Below, in pieces: positions 37,078 to 45,881 of a stretch of 64,000 nucleotides of DNA. The position numbers were made by a program, and so were the translations under genes. The notes beneath the pieces were generated by a model. It saw nothing but the letters and a program-made list of their open reading frames with translations. It did not search any database and was not told where the DNA came from. Location: assembly GCF_014207355.1 (NCBI RefSeq), contig NZ_JACHEF010000004.1:310001-374000 (forward strand), given 5' to 3'. Numbering within the stretch: position 1 is the first letter of the stretch; each line of letters starts with the position of its first letter. This stretch comes from Mesorhizobium sangaii. Its GTDB lineage: Bacteria; Pseudomonadota; Alphaproteobacteria; Rhizobiales; Rhizobiaceae.

Positions 37078-38166
37078 ATGGCGACATTGCAGAATTTCGA
37101 TGCCGAAATTGCCAAGACCAAGCAGGTCGTGCAGGACATGCGCACCAAGATCGAGCAGTCCGGCACCGTGCTTGATACGCTGGCCACCGCCGACAAAAAG
37201 ATCGGCGACGCCAATTTCGACATCGAGAACGCCCGCATCGAGGACGTGCTGAAGCAGCAGAAGGTGATGGAAGGCAACATCGCAGACCTGATCATCGGGC
37301 TGGAGGACGCCACCAACGTCTTCGGCGCCGAGTTCGAAAGCATGAAGAACTACACCGGCTGGGAAAACTTCGTCGGCATGTTCTCCAGCCAGAGCAAGCA
37401 GCGCATGCGCACCGACCGCGTCCGCAACATGTCGCTGGCCGGCAACCTGCAGGAATTGCTGGCCAAGTCCGACACCATTGTCGGCATCCTGAAGGCCCAG
37501 AAAGAGGTCCTCGACCAGCGCTACAAGACCTCCGAGGCTAGTCTGTCGCAGGTCATCGAGCGCCGCAAGACCACCATGTCCAACCTCGAAGCCGTGCAGA
37601 AGCGCATCGAGGAGCTCAACCCGATGCTGCTCGACATCGAAAACAAGATCGCCGCTTCCACCAGCCAGAAGGACCGCACGCAACTCGAAGGCGAACGCTC
37701 CAAGCTGGCGACCGAATACAATGAAAAGCAGGCCAAGGAGCAGGAGTTGCTGGCCGAGAGCCAGACGCTCGAGCGCTACACCTCGATGTTCCAGACCTTC
37801 GTCGATTCGCTCAACAACCAGATCGCGGCGCAGTCGACGCTGATCAACAAGCTGACCATCGATACCGAACAGCGCATCGTGCTCTACAAGGCGCTGGAGG
37901 ATTCGCTGAAGACCGCCGCCCAGCAGGACGTCGCCCACAAGATCAACACGCTGGGCAGCCAGGTCGACAACACCGCCGAGGAAACCATGGCCGGCATCGG
38001 CGCCGCTTCGCAGAAGCACATCGGCGACCTGCTCGAGATGCACGAGAAGAACATGGTCGCCAGCGCCGACATCCAGCGCCGCAAGAAGCTGGCCGACGAT
38101 GCCTTTGCCCGCCGCTTCGACGAGGTGCTGAAGAAGCACAACGCGGCAAACTACGTGCAGTCTTAG
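37078..38166 (+). CDS. Coiled-coil protein of the AAA+/DUF2333 operon
   Basis: The 362-residue protein is almost entirely helical and coiled-coil, with no signal peptide or membrane segment. It is rich in Lys, Glu, Gln and Ala and has no enzymatic motif. The arrangement (long helices, SLNNQIAAQSTLINKLTIDT then a basic C-terminal helix RRKKLADDAFARRFDEVLKK) faintly resembles TelA/KlaA toxic-anion-resistance proteins, but I cannot confirm this. The ATG at 37078 has GGGAGG 6 bases upstream. It is the first of five co-directional genes. Confidence 0.75.
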   Translation: MATLQNFDAEIAKTKQVVQDMRTKIEQSGTVLDTLATADKKIGDANFDIENARIEDVLKQQKVMEGNIADLIIGLEDATNVFGAEFESMKNYTGWENFVGMFSSQSKQRMRTDRVRNMSLAGNLQELLAKSDTIVGILKAQKEVLDQRYKTSEASLSQVIERRKTTMSNLEAVQKRIEELNPMLLDIENKIAASTSQKDRTQLEGERSKLATEYNEKQAKEQELLAESQTLERYTSMFQTFVDSLNNQIAAQSTLINKLTIDTEQRIVLYKALEDSLKTAAQQDVAHKINTLGSQVDNTAEETMAGIGAASQKHIGDLLEMHEKNMVASADIQRRKKLADDAFARRFDEVLKKHNAANYVQS

Positions 38167-38197
38167 GGGTGACTGGACTGCCCGCGAGCGCACAGGC

Positions 38198-39343
38198 ATG
38201 ACCCCCGAAAACGAAGCGGCCGCACGGTATTTCTCGGCCATCACGGCCGCCCTTAGCGGCCTTGAAGTGTTCATGCGCGACGATCGCTCGCCGCTCTACC
38301 GGCATGGCATCGTCGCCAAGATCGTCGCCGAATACATCGCCCGGCTCGACAAGTCCTTTGCCTGCTGGCGCAACCGGCTGGGCTTCATGGACACGTTCCG
38401 CATTTCGCGCGCCGAAAGCGGTTTTCCGGTCTTCCAGAACCTGCTCGAACTGGAAAACGACCGTCGCCAGGCCGACGCGCGGCTTGCCAACATTCCACTG
38501 GCCGGCGAGTTGCGCGAGGAAATGGCCGACTTCATCCTGCGCCACAAGGAATTCCCCGAGGCGCTGCAGAAGTCGATGGCCGAACGGCTCTATCTCGAGG
38601 ACGTGAAAAGCGAGAACACGTTCGGCCCCTTCACCCTGGCGCAGACGGCCAAGGTCTCGGTCAATCCAAAGACGGCGCGGCCCTATTACCTCGTCCACTG
38701 GGCGACGTTCGACGGCAGCGCCAACCTGCCGCTGGTCTACATGGTGACGGTGGAGGATTCCTCCGAAGCCATGGTGCGTCAGCTCGTCGACAGCAACGGC
38801 AAGCTCAATGACAAGGTCGACATTCCGCTGCCGGTCGATGGCCTGCTCAATCCCGAGCTGGCCCACCGTTTCGACGACTTCGCCGAGAAGAATTCCGCCT
38901 ACACGCTGTCGCCGGCGACCATCGCCGTCAACCTCGACAAGGATTTCGAGCCGCTGCACCCCAAGCAGTTGCGCCGCGTCGTGCTCGGCCCGTTCTATTC
39001 GGCGGGGATTACCGACAACAATTCGACGGTGACCGAGGTGCTCGCCAAGGTGCGGAAGCCGGAAAATGCCTGGCTGCTGACTTGGACCATCCAGGAGGTC
39101 TATTCCAAGGGCGAAAAGCCCGGCCGCAAGGGGCTGTTTTCGAGCGAGAAGACGACGCAGGAATTCTTCATCAACACCGACGACTTGGAAGCCGCGCGCC
39201 AGGGCGTGTCCAGCTACGAAAACCATGCGCTGATCCCGCACGAGGCCTACCAGGCGCTTTACGCCGCCGGCGAAGCGCAGAAGATCTTTGCCGGCTACAA
39301 GGTCCACATCCTGTCCAACGGACAGGTCATCTCAGACGTCTGA
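38198..39343 (+). CDS. Uncharacterised protein of the AAA+/DUF2333 operon
   Basis: This 381-residue soluble protein is not one I recognise. The N-terminal half is helical (KIVAEYIARLDKSFACWRNR; ADFILRHKEFPEALQKSM). The second half is predicted mixed alpha/beta (NLPLVYMVTVEDSSEAMVRQ; LRRVVLGPFYSAGITDNNST). No catalytic or membrane motif is visible. It lies 31 bases after the coiled-coil gene and 24 bases before the AAA+ gene, so the three are very likely cotranscribed. Confidence 0.75.
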   Translation: MTPENEAAARYFSAITAALSGLEVFMRDDRSPLYRHGIVAKIVAEYIARLDKSFACWRNRLGFMDTFRISRAESGFPVFQNLLELENDRRQADARLANIPLAGELREEMADFILRHKEFPEALQKSMAERLYLEDVKSENTFGPFTLAQTAKVSVNPKTARPYYLVHWATFDGSANLPLVYMVTVEDSSEAMVRQLVDSNGKLNDKVDIPLPVDGLLNPELAHRFDDFAEKNSAYTLSPATIAVNLDKDFEPLHPKQLRRVVLGPFYSAGITDNNSTVTEVLAKVRKPENAWLLTWTIQEVYSKGEKPGRKGLFSSEKTTQEFFINTDDLEAARQGVSSYENHALIPHEAYQALYAAGEAQKIFAGYKVHILSNGQVISDV

Positions 39344-39367
39344 CCGTCACACCACGGAGCACTCTTC

Positions 39368-41278
39368 ATGGATACCGGCCTGACCACCATTCCGGAAGCT
39401 TCGATCGAAAAGCACCGCGCCACCGCGCAGAGCTTCATCACCCGCATCGTCGTGCTGGAGGATCCCTCGCGCGAGTCCGGCACGGCGCTGGCCGGCACCA
39501 ATCGCCGTTTCGTCTCAACCGTCTCGGTCGGCTCGGTGCGCCGCACGCGCGAGGTCGAGCTATCGAAAACCGTCGGCGCCGTCCACCCCGACGACCAGTT
39601 GCTGACCATCCCGCAGCACACGCTGTTGTTCCGCGCCCGGCGCGGCACGGCCATCGCGCTCGCCATATCGGACGTCTTTGCCGAAGGTTCGGACCTCGAA
39701 AGCCTGCAGTCCAGGAACACCCGTGCCCCGCTCGAAGGCGACGAGGCATCCACCTTCAAGAAGCTCCTGTCGGCCTCGGCCTACATCTCGGCCTTCAGCA
39801 TCGCTTCCTATCTGTTCCAGTTGATCGACAGCGACGGCGAGGCGCCCAACGACATCCCCGAGCCGGACTTCCTGTTCGACACGCCCCAGGATGCGGTGAA
39901 ATCGATCCTGGCCGGCCTCGACAAGGCGATATCAGGCTCGTCCGACGATACCGACCTGATGACGAGGGCTCGCGCCTTCGCCCGCGTCGCCATCGACGGA
40001 CTGCTGGCGCGCAAGGGCCGCTTCGACGGCATCGGCCCGTTCGAGAACGCCCATATCCGCATCGATGCCGATGACTTCACCCTCGATGGTTTCGACGTCG
40101 CGCCCGGAAAGCGATCGAAGCCGCTGGTGATGACCTTCAAGAAGCCGGAAGAGGTGGTCGGCAACCACATCGCCAAATACCAGTCGGTCAAGCTCGCCAG
40201 GATGCTGATGGCCTACGACCTCGAGCGTGAGCTCAACCCCTTCGTCGAACTCGGCGGCTTCCTGTTCACCTTCATCGGCGACGGCGCCCCCGGCACCGGC
40301 AAGACGACGCTGATCCAGATGATCGCCGGCCTCGTCAGCGGCTACTGCCAGGTCGCCGGCTATCCCTTCGCCTATGAGAATTTCGGTGTCGACCAGATCT
40401 CATCCTACCAGGGCAAGTCGGGCCAGAACTGCCGCCAGTTCATCAACAATGTCTTGAACCCGCGCGTCATCGGCTTCGGCACCATCGACGACATCGACCA
40501 GGTGGCGGCGCGCCGCTCCGACGACCGCGCCTCGGCCGGCCAGCAGGAGATCACCGGCGTGCTGATGGATGCCTTTGCCGGTGCCGGCACGGTGGTACGC
40601 GGCAACTGCTCGTTCGGCATGTTCTCCAATTACCCCGAAAATGTCGACGATGCGCTGCGCCAGCGCGCCGGCGCCCGCTGGCTGGTCGACGGACCACAGA
40701 CGCGCGACGACTACATCGACATCTTCGTGCTGCTTGCCGGCAAGAATCACAAGATCCCGCTCGGCGACCACGATCTCTACGCCGCGCAGGAGATCCAGCG
40801 CGCAGTGACTGAGGCCTACGAGGAGCATGAGAAGCCGCAGGAAGATGGGCTGATGAAGGTCTACGAGCGGTACATGAAGGAAAATGGCGCGCCGAAATCG
40901 ATGGCCGACATCGGCACCTATCTGCACCTGATCAAGGATGCCGAGCCGCGCTTCACCGGCCGCGCCATCAAGAACGTCACCGACGCCATCAAGATGCGCG
41001 CCATGGACATCGAGCTTCCCGACGACTGGTTCGAAAAGCCGGAAGCCTTCATGCACAAGGGCTATGACGAGAAGAAAGCCATGATCGAGGAACTGCGCGG
41101 GCCGTTCTCGATGGACATGGTCATGCAGGAGATCAACCGCTACGCCGACAGCGAGTTCCGCTATTCCGACAAGTCCGACGACGCCGCAGTCGAAAAACTG
41201 CTGCGCGACGCACGCCTGCGCGAACGGGCCGCGCGCGAGATGGAGGAAATGAAGAAAAAGGGTCTGTGGAATGCGTGA
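39368..41278 (+). CDS. AAA+ ATPase of the AAA+/DUF2333 operon
   Basis: The 636-residue protein has an uncharacterised N-terminal domain (residues 1-290) followed by an AAA+ core. Walker A is GDGAPGTGKTT (304-314). The Walker B strand VIGFGTIDDID has two Asp (D374, D375) where most AAA proteins have Asp-Glu. Sensor 1 is SNYP (Asn421) and the arginine-finger candidates lie in RQRAGARW (431-438). The C-terminus is basic and helical (RERAAREMEEMKKKG). The remodelled partner is probably encoded next to it. Confidence 0.85.
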   Translation: MDTGLTTIPEASIEKHRATAQSFITRIVVLEDPSRESGTALAGTNRRFVSTVSVGSVRRTREVELSKTVGAVHPDDQLLTIPQHTLLFRARRGTAIALAISDVFAEGSDLESLQSRNTRAPLEGDEASTFKKLLSASAYISAFSIASYLFQLIDSDGEAPNDIPEPDFLFDTPQDAVKSILAGLDKAISGSSDDTDLMTRARAFARVAIDGLLARKGRFDGIGPFENAHIRIDADDFTLDGFDVAPGKRSKPLVMTFKKPEEVVGNHIAKYQSVKLARMLMAYDLERELNPFVELGGFLFTFIGDGAPGTGKTTLIQMIAGLVSGYCQVAGYPFAYENFGVDQISSYQGKSGQNCRQFINNVLNPRVIGFGTIDDIDQVAARRSDDRASAGQQEITGVLMDAFAGAGTVVRGNCSFGMFSNYPENVDDALRQRAGARWLVDGPQTRDDYIDIFVLLAGKNHKIPLGDHDLYAAQEIQRAVTEAYEEHEKPQEDGLMKVYERYMKENGAPKSMADIGTYLHLIKDAEPRFTGRAIKNVTDAIKMRAMDIELPDDWFEKPEAFMHKGYDEKKAMIEELRGPFSMDMVMQEINRYADSEFRYSDKSDDAAVEKLLRDARLRERAAREMEEMKKKGLWNA

Positions 41279-41287
41279 AGGTACGCA

Positions 41288-42589
41288 ATGACCGCCAAGA
41301 AACCCGACCTGCTGCGCGACAATGAGCTGATCTATGGCCGGCTGCTGACGGTCGACGAGCCGCATTTGATCCAGCGCTACAACAAGGCGCTGGCCGCGTT
41401 CGGTCTGAAGCCGACGAAACTGAAGAGCTTCCAGATCGACCGCACCGGCTTCTCGCCAGAAGTGGCCGAGGAATGCGGCGACTATGATTACCTCGACCCC
41501 AACGAGGTCAATCGCCGCTTCATCATCCTGACGCCGTCGCAGATCGACCTGCCGGTGGTGCACACCGCCTTCTCCAACACCTCGCAGTTGATGTTCGAGT
41601 TCATGTCCAAGAACCAGCGCGCCATCGACGCGCTGACCATCAAGGACGTCATCTACGGCGAGATCGAGGATTCCGTTCCCAAGGTCAACGACATCGAGGA
41701 CCTGCTGTCGATCAGCCAGGTCGAGTTCAAGGTGCTGTCGGCCGAGGATGTGCTGGGCAAGGCCGCCGAGCTCGGTAAGCTCGTCGACCGGCTGAAGCAG
41801 GAGCCCGACGCCTGGCGCGACAACGCCATGCTGACCCGCATGGTGGAACTGGCCAAGATCTGCGGCGACATCCGCGAGAACGCGCTGGTGCCCGACCAGG
41901 TGATCTTCCGCCACAATGCCTACTGGACCAGCCATTTCGGCGGTCTCTACGTGTTCGTCGATCCGGACATGACGACAGTGATCGGCGATCCGGCCGCACC
42001 CGGCTTCCGCCGCTCGCGGCCGTGGCAGGTGAGCTATCTCTCGATCAACGACGCCGACAAGGTGTTCAAGTTCCTCGCCACCACCGGCCGCATCGAGCTG
42101 CCGCGTGCCTCCTGGATCGAGGCCTCGGGATATCTCGAGCATCGCGCCGAGATGGTGGTGCGCGCGCTGATCCGCGACGCCGAGCCGGACCGCAACCTGA
42201 CCGACGTCGACAAGGTCTGGCTGCAGACCTGGATCCAGAGCCATGCCGACCTGATCACCAGGGACGGCAACTTTCCCTTCCTCAACGCTGCCAAGCGCGA
42301 GATCGCCCAGCTCGGCTACCTCAAGATCGAGGATGTCTTCCCGCAGCAGCGCTTCCTGGTGATCCGCGCCAAACCAGACCATCCCGACGCCTGGCTGACC
42401 AACCGGCTGATCTCGGACTTCGTCCCGTCGGACTTCGTCTCGCGCTACATCTTCAATAAGCAGGGCTTCTACAGGGACTATGACGGCTTCAGCGACGCCT
42501 GGCGATCGCATGTTGTGGACGTTCTCAAAACCACATATTTGAAAGACAAGGTGGCGTTTCGCACACGCCTCTACGGCCTGACTGACTAG
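41288..42589 (+). CDS. Uncharacterised protein of the AAA+/DUF2333 operon (possibly DUF6638)
   Basis: The protein has 433 residues, is soluble, and has no membrane segment. It is acidic and mixed alpha/beta, with blocks such as FIILTPSQIDLPVVHTAFSN and VFVDPDMTTVIGDPAAPGFR, and a C-terminal stretch FLVIRAKPDHPDAWLTNRL. I recall a family of this kind labelled DUF6638 next to AAA ATPases in alphaproteobacteria, but this is unverified. It starts 9 bases after the AAA+ stop. A RIME-type repeat separates it from DUF2333. Confidence 0.72.
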   Translation: MTAKKPDLLRDNELIYGRLLTVDEPHLIQRYNKALAAFGLKPTKLKSFQIDRTGFSPEVAEECGDYDYLDPNEVNRRFIILTPSQIDLPVVHTAFSNTSQLMFEFMSKNQRAIDALTIKDVIYGEIEDSVPKVNDIEDLLSISQVEFKVLSAEDVLGKAAELGKLVDRLKQEPDAWRDNAMLTRMVELAKICGDIRENALVPDQVIFRHNAYWTSHFGGLYVFVDPDMTTVIGDPAAPGFRRSRPWQVSYLSINDADKVFKFLATTGRIELPRASWIEASGYLEHRAEMVVRALIRDAEPDRNLTDVDKVWLQTWIQSHADLITRDGNFPFLNAAKREIAQLGYLKIEDVFPQQRFLVIRAKPDHPDAWLTNRLISDFVPSDFVSRYIFNKQGFYRDYDGFSDAWRSHVVDVLKTTYLKDKVAFRTRLYGLTD

Positions 42590-42592
42590 AAC

Positions 42593-42674
42593 GAAATGAA
42601 CTGTCATTTCGCTCTAACTTATTGTTTTGGCGCATGATGCTATCCAAAAAGTCTGCAACTTTTTGGCATCATGC
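42593..42674. repeat. RIME-like palindromic repeats inside the AAA+ operon
   Basis: Two nested hairpins are visible. GAAATGA (42593-42599) pairs with TCATTTC (42604-42610). Further on, GCATGATGC (42632-42640) pairs with GCATCATGC (42666-42674), with inner arms CCAAAAAG and CTTTTTGG. The element sits between the 433-residue gene and the DUF2333 gene and may reduce or end transcription there. Confidence 0.8.
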
Positions 42675-42694
42675 TTTGAGGGGGTGACATCGCC

Positions 42695-43819
42695 ATGCTC
42701 GATCCGATCGTGAACTTCTTCACCCGGATTTTCCAGTGGATCGGCCGTGGTATCGGCCTCCTGATCGGCGTCATCCTGTGGCCGTTCATGTGGGCCGGGC
42801 GCTGGTACACTCAGCGCGGCTGGATCCTCAAAGCCGTGGTCGGCGTCGCCCTGCTGGTGCTGATTGGCCTCTATGCCAACTTCATCTACGCCACCCAGTG
42901 GTGGAACAATTTCAACCCGAATTACCCCGACACCTACACTTTCGAGAAGCGCAACGTGTCCGCCGGCGAACAGGTTGCCGCCGGCTCCGGCACGGATACC
43001 GCCAAGACCTGCGGCAACTCCGGTATCGCCCAGATCGCCGCCGACCTGACCGACTTCAACGTCAACCAGAATGCCTGGATCTCGTCGATGATCCTCTACA
43101 AGATCGGCCTGTTCGGCGTCGACTGGGACCACACGCCGTGGATGGACAACAAGGCCTCGTTCCAGCGCGGCATCAACCAGGCGGTGAGGCGCACGGCGAC
43201 GGAACTCGCCGATAATCTCGGCCGTGTCCGCACCACATCGCAGATCGATGCCGATCTCCAGGACGCGCGCGGCAATCTGCAGTTCGACGAATACACCTGG
43301 TATTTCGGCCTGAGCCCGTTCGGTCCGAAGACGCCGACACCGAGCTATTATCGCGACGCGGTGCGCAAGCTGCGTTCCTTTAACGCGCGGCTCGCCACCT
43401 GCCAGGCGACCTTCGATGCCCGCGCCGACAATTTGAAACAATATATCGATCGCATCGCTTCGGACATCGGCTCGACCTCGGCCATTCTCAAGGAACGTGC
43501 CGAAAACCATAACAATGGCTGGTTCGATTTCCGCGCCGACGATCGCTACTGGTTCGCCTATGGCCAGCTCTACGCCTATTACGGCCTGATGAAGGGCGCC
43601 CAGGCCGACTTCGACGACGTCATCAAGGAAAAGCACCTGCAGAGCTTGTGGGACACGATGGATGCACAGTTTGTCTCGGCGCTGCGCATCCAGCCCTTCA
43701 TCATCGCCAATGGCCGCGAGGACGGCTGGCTGTTGCCGACGCATCTGACGACGATGGGCTTCTACGTGCTCAGGGTGCGCTCCAACATGGTCGAAATCAG
43801 CAACGTGCTGACGCAGTAG
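42695..43819 (+). CDS. DUF2333 family membrane protein
   Basis: The 374-residue protein has two N-terminal membrane helices (about residues 18-36 and 47-66, GILGVIL- and VVGVALLVLIGLYANF-like) and a large periplasmic domain with the family pattern WWNNFNPNYPDTYTFEKRNV, WISSMILYKIGLFGVDW and FAYGQLYAYYGLMKGAQADF. DUF2333 is widespread in alpha- and gammaproteobacteria and has no known function. Its position at the end of the AAA+ operon suggests the complex has an envelope-anchored part, which is inference. Confidence 0.82.
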   Translation: MLDPIVNFFTRIFQWIGRGIGLLIGVILWPFMWAGRWYTQRGWILKAVVGVALLVLIGLYANFIYATQWWNNFNPNYPDTYTFEKRNVSAGEQVAAGSGTDTAKTCGNSGIAQIAADLTDFNVNQNAWISSMILYKIGLFGVDWDHTPWMDNKASFQRGINQAVRRTATELADNLGRVRTTSQIDADLQDARGNLQFDEYTWYFGLSPFGPKTPTPSYYRDAVRKLRSFNARLATCQATFDARADNLKQYIDRIASDIGSTSAILKERAENHNNGWFDFRADDRYWFAYGQLYAYYGLMKGAQADFDDVIKEKHLQSLWDTMDAQFVSALRIQPFIIANGREDGWLLPTHLTTMGFYVLRVRSNMVEISNVLTQ

Positions 43820-44133
43820 GGCTTGCCGGCCGCAGCCGAAGCGATGGCGAATTTGCGCCGTCGCCTCTGTCGCATTCGGTGCATTGTGCGGCTGTTTTGA
43901 GACGGCGGAACGGCGCGTCCTCTGGCTTCTATACGGCGCGGCAACGGAGCCGGGAAGAACCGATGACAGGTCGGCCGGTCCGCAGAGGAATTTTCTTCAT
44001 AGGAAACATAGTTGCATGCAAGTTGACGCCGCGGCAGCGACAGGGTTAAAACATGCCCGCGCCCGGTTCCGGCCTGCTTGCGAATGAGATCAAACCCCGT
44101 CCCCTCCACCGACCAATCCAGAGGATAGCCGTC
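43820..44133. other. 314-base intergenic region upstream of fhs
   Basis: A perfect 10-base palindrome TTGCATGCAA lies at 44012-44021 in the context CATAGTTGCATGCAAGTTGAC, which resembles MarR-type operators. TTGACG at 44023-44028 could be a -35 box. No coding sequence is convincing here and I see no riboswitch-like structure. Confidence 0.45.
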
Positions 44134-45813
44134 ATGGCCGAAGTGAAGTCCGACATCGAGATCGCGCGCGGCGCCAAGAAGAAGCAGATCCAGGAGATCG
44201 GCCAGAAGATCGGCATTCCGACCGAACACCTTCTGCCCTATGGCCACGACAAGGCCAAGATTTCCGCCGAGTTCATCAAGTCGGTGAAAGGCAACAAGGA
44301 CGGCAGGCTGATCCTCGTCACCGCCATCAACCCGACGCCCGCCGGTGAGGGCAAGACGACGACCACCGTCGGCCTCGGCGACGGCCTCAACCGCATCGGC
44401 AAGAAGGCGATCGTCTGTATCCGCGAGGCTTCGCTCGGCCCGAACTTCGGCGTCAAGGGCGGTGCGGCCGGCGGCGGCTATGCGCAGGTCGTGCCGATGG
44501 AGGACATGAACCTCCACTTCACCGGCGACTTCCACGCCATCACCACGGCGCACAATCTTTTGTCGGCACTAATCGACAACCACATCTACTGGGGCAATGA
44601 GCTCGGCATCGACACCCGCCGCGTCGTCTGGCGCCGCGTCATGGACATGAACGACCGCGCGCTGCGCGAGATGATCTGTTCGCTCGGCGGCGTCGCCAAC
44701 GGCTTTCCGCGCGAGGGCGGCTTCGACATCACCGTCGCCTCGGAAGTCATGGCCATCCTGTGCCTGTCGACCGACCTCAAGGACCTCGAGAAGCGCCTCG
44801 GCGACATCATCGTCGCCTATCGCCGCGACAAGTCGCCGGTCTACGCCCGCGACCTCAAGGCCGACGGCGCCATGGCCGTGCTCTTGAAGGACGCCATGCA
44901 GCCGAACCTGGTGCAGACGCTGGAGAACAACCCGGCCTTCGTGCATGGCGGCCCGTTCGCCAACATCGCGCATGGCTGCAACTCGGTCGTCGCCACCACG
45001 ACGGCGCTCAAGCTTGCCGACTATGTCGTCACCGAAGCCGGCTTCGGCGCAGACCTCGGTGCGGAAAAGTTCTTCGACATCAAGTGCCGCAAGGCCGGCC
45101 TGAAGCCGGCCGCTGCCGTCATCGTCGCCACGGTGCGCGCCATGAAGATGAATGGCGGCGTCAAGAAGGAAGACCTCGGCAAGGAAAACATCGAGGCGGT
45201 GAAGAAGGGCTGCGCCAACCTTGGCCGCCACATCGAGAACATCCGCCAGTTCGGCGTGCCGGCGGTGGTTGCCATCAACCACTTCTATTCCGACACCGAC
45301 GCCGAAATCCAGGCGATGAAGGACTATGTCGCCTCGATGGGTGAAGAGGCGATCCTGTGCAAGCACTGGGCCAAGGGCTCGGCCGGCATCGAGGAACTCG
45401 CCAACAAGGTGGTGGCGCTGGCCGAATCCGGTGCCTCGCAGTTCGCGCCGCTCTACCCCGATGCGATGCCGCTGTTCGAGAAGATCAACACCATCGTCCA
45501 GCGCATCTATCGCGGCTCGGAAGCGATCGCCGACAAGTCGGTGCGCGACCAGTTGCACGCCTGGGAGCAAGCCGGCTACGGCCACCTGCCGGTCTGCATG
45601 GCCAAGACGCAGTATTCCTTCTCGACCGACCCGAACCTGCGCGGCGCGCCGACCGGCCACACCGTGCCGGTGCGCGAGGTCAGGCTGTCGGCGGGTGCTG
45701 GCTTCGTCGTCATCATCTGCGGTGAGGTCATGACCATGCCCGGCCTGCCCAAGGCGCCATCCTCGGAGAAGATCTTCCTCAACGAGATGGGCCAGATCGA
45801 AGGCCTGTTCTGA
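44134..45813 (+). CDS. fhs: Formate-tetrahydrofolate ligase
   Basis: The 559-residue enzyme makes 10-formyl-THF from formate, THF and ATP in one-carbon metabolism. The ATP-binding motif reads TPAGEGKTTTTVGLGDGLNR, followed by REASLGPNFGVKGGAAGGGY and the C-terminal PGLPKAPSSEKIFL block, all typical. The ATG at 44134 (MAEVKSD) was preferred over an upstream in-frame ATG in poor context. A strong terminator follows. Confidence 0.97.
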   Translation: MAEVKSDIEIARGAKKKQIQEIGQKIGIPTEHLLPYGHDKAKISAEFIKSVKGNKDGRLILVTAINPTPAGEGKTTTTVGLGDGLNRIGKKAIVCIREASLGPNFGVKGGAAGGGYAQVVPMEDMNLHFTGDFHAITTAHNLLSALIDNHIYWGNELGIDTRRVVWRRVMDMNDRALREMICSLGGVANGFPREGGFDITVASEVMAILCLSTDLKDLEKRLGDIIVAYRRDKSPVYARDLKADGAMAVLLKDAMQPNLVQTLENNPAFVHGGPFANIAHGCNSVVATTTALKLADYVVTEAGFGADLGAEKFFDIKCRKAGLKPAAAVIVATVRAMKMNGGVKKEDLGKENIEAVKKGCANLGRHIENIRQFGVPAVVAINHFYSDTDAEIQAMKDYVASMGEEAILCKHWAKGSAGIEELANKVVALAESGASQFAPLYPDAMPLFEKINTIVQRIYRGSEAIADKSVRDQLHAWEQAGYGHLPVCMAKTQYSFSTDPNLRGAPTGHTVPVREVRLSAGAGFVVIICGEVMTMPGLPKAPSSEKIFLNEMGQIEGLF

Positions 45814-45838
45814 GATTTTGCCGTCTCGACATCAAAAA

Positions 45839-45868
45839 GGGCGCCGCAGCGATGCGGCGCCCTTTTTG
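45839..45868 (+). terminator. Strong bidirectional terminator between fhs and the isochorismatase gene
   Basis: Arms GGGCGCCGCA (45839-45848) and TGCGGCGCCC (45853-45862) enclose GCGA. TTTTT follows on the plus strand, and AAAAA precedes it, giving a T-run on the minus strand too. It serves both convergent genes. Confidence 0.9.
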
Positions 45869-45881
45869 TTTCCGGATACTG

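Noticed and set aside
37078..38166. Assignment as TelA tellurite-resistance protein
   Set aside because: The likeness is limited to long helical composition. No ter genes are nearby and I could not identify family-specific residues.
40400..42607. A 735-codon frame antisense to the AAA+ and 433-residue genes
   Set aside because: It is a mirror frame of two real genes, spans both of them, and has no recognisable domain.
43820..44133. THF or other riboswitch upstream of fhs
   Set aside because: I could not find pairing or conserved bases of a known class; only a short palindrome is present.
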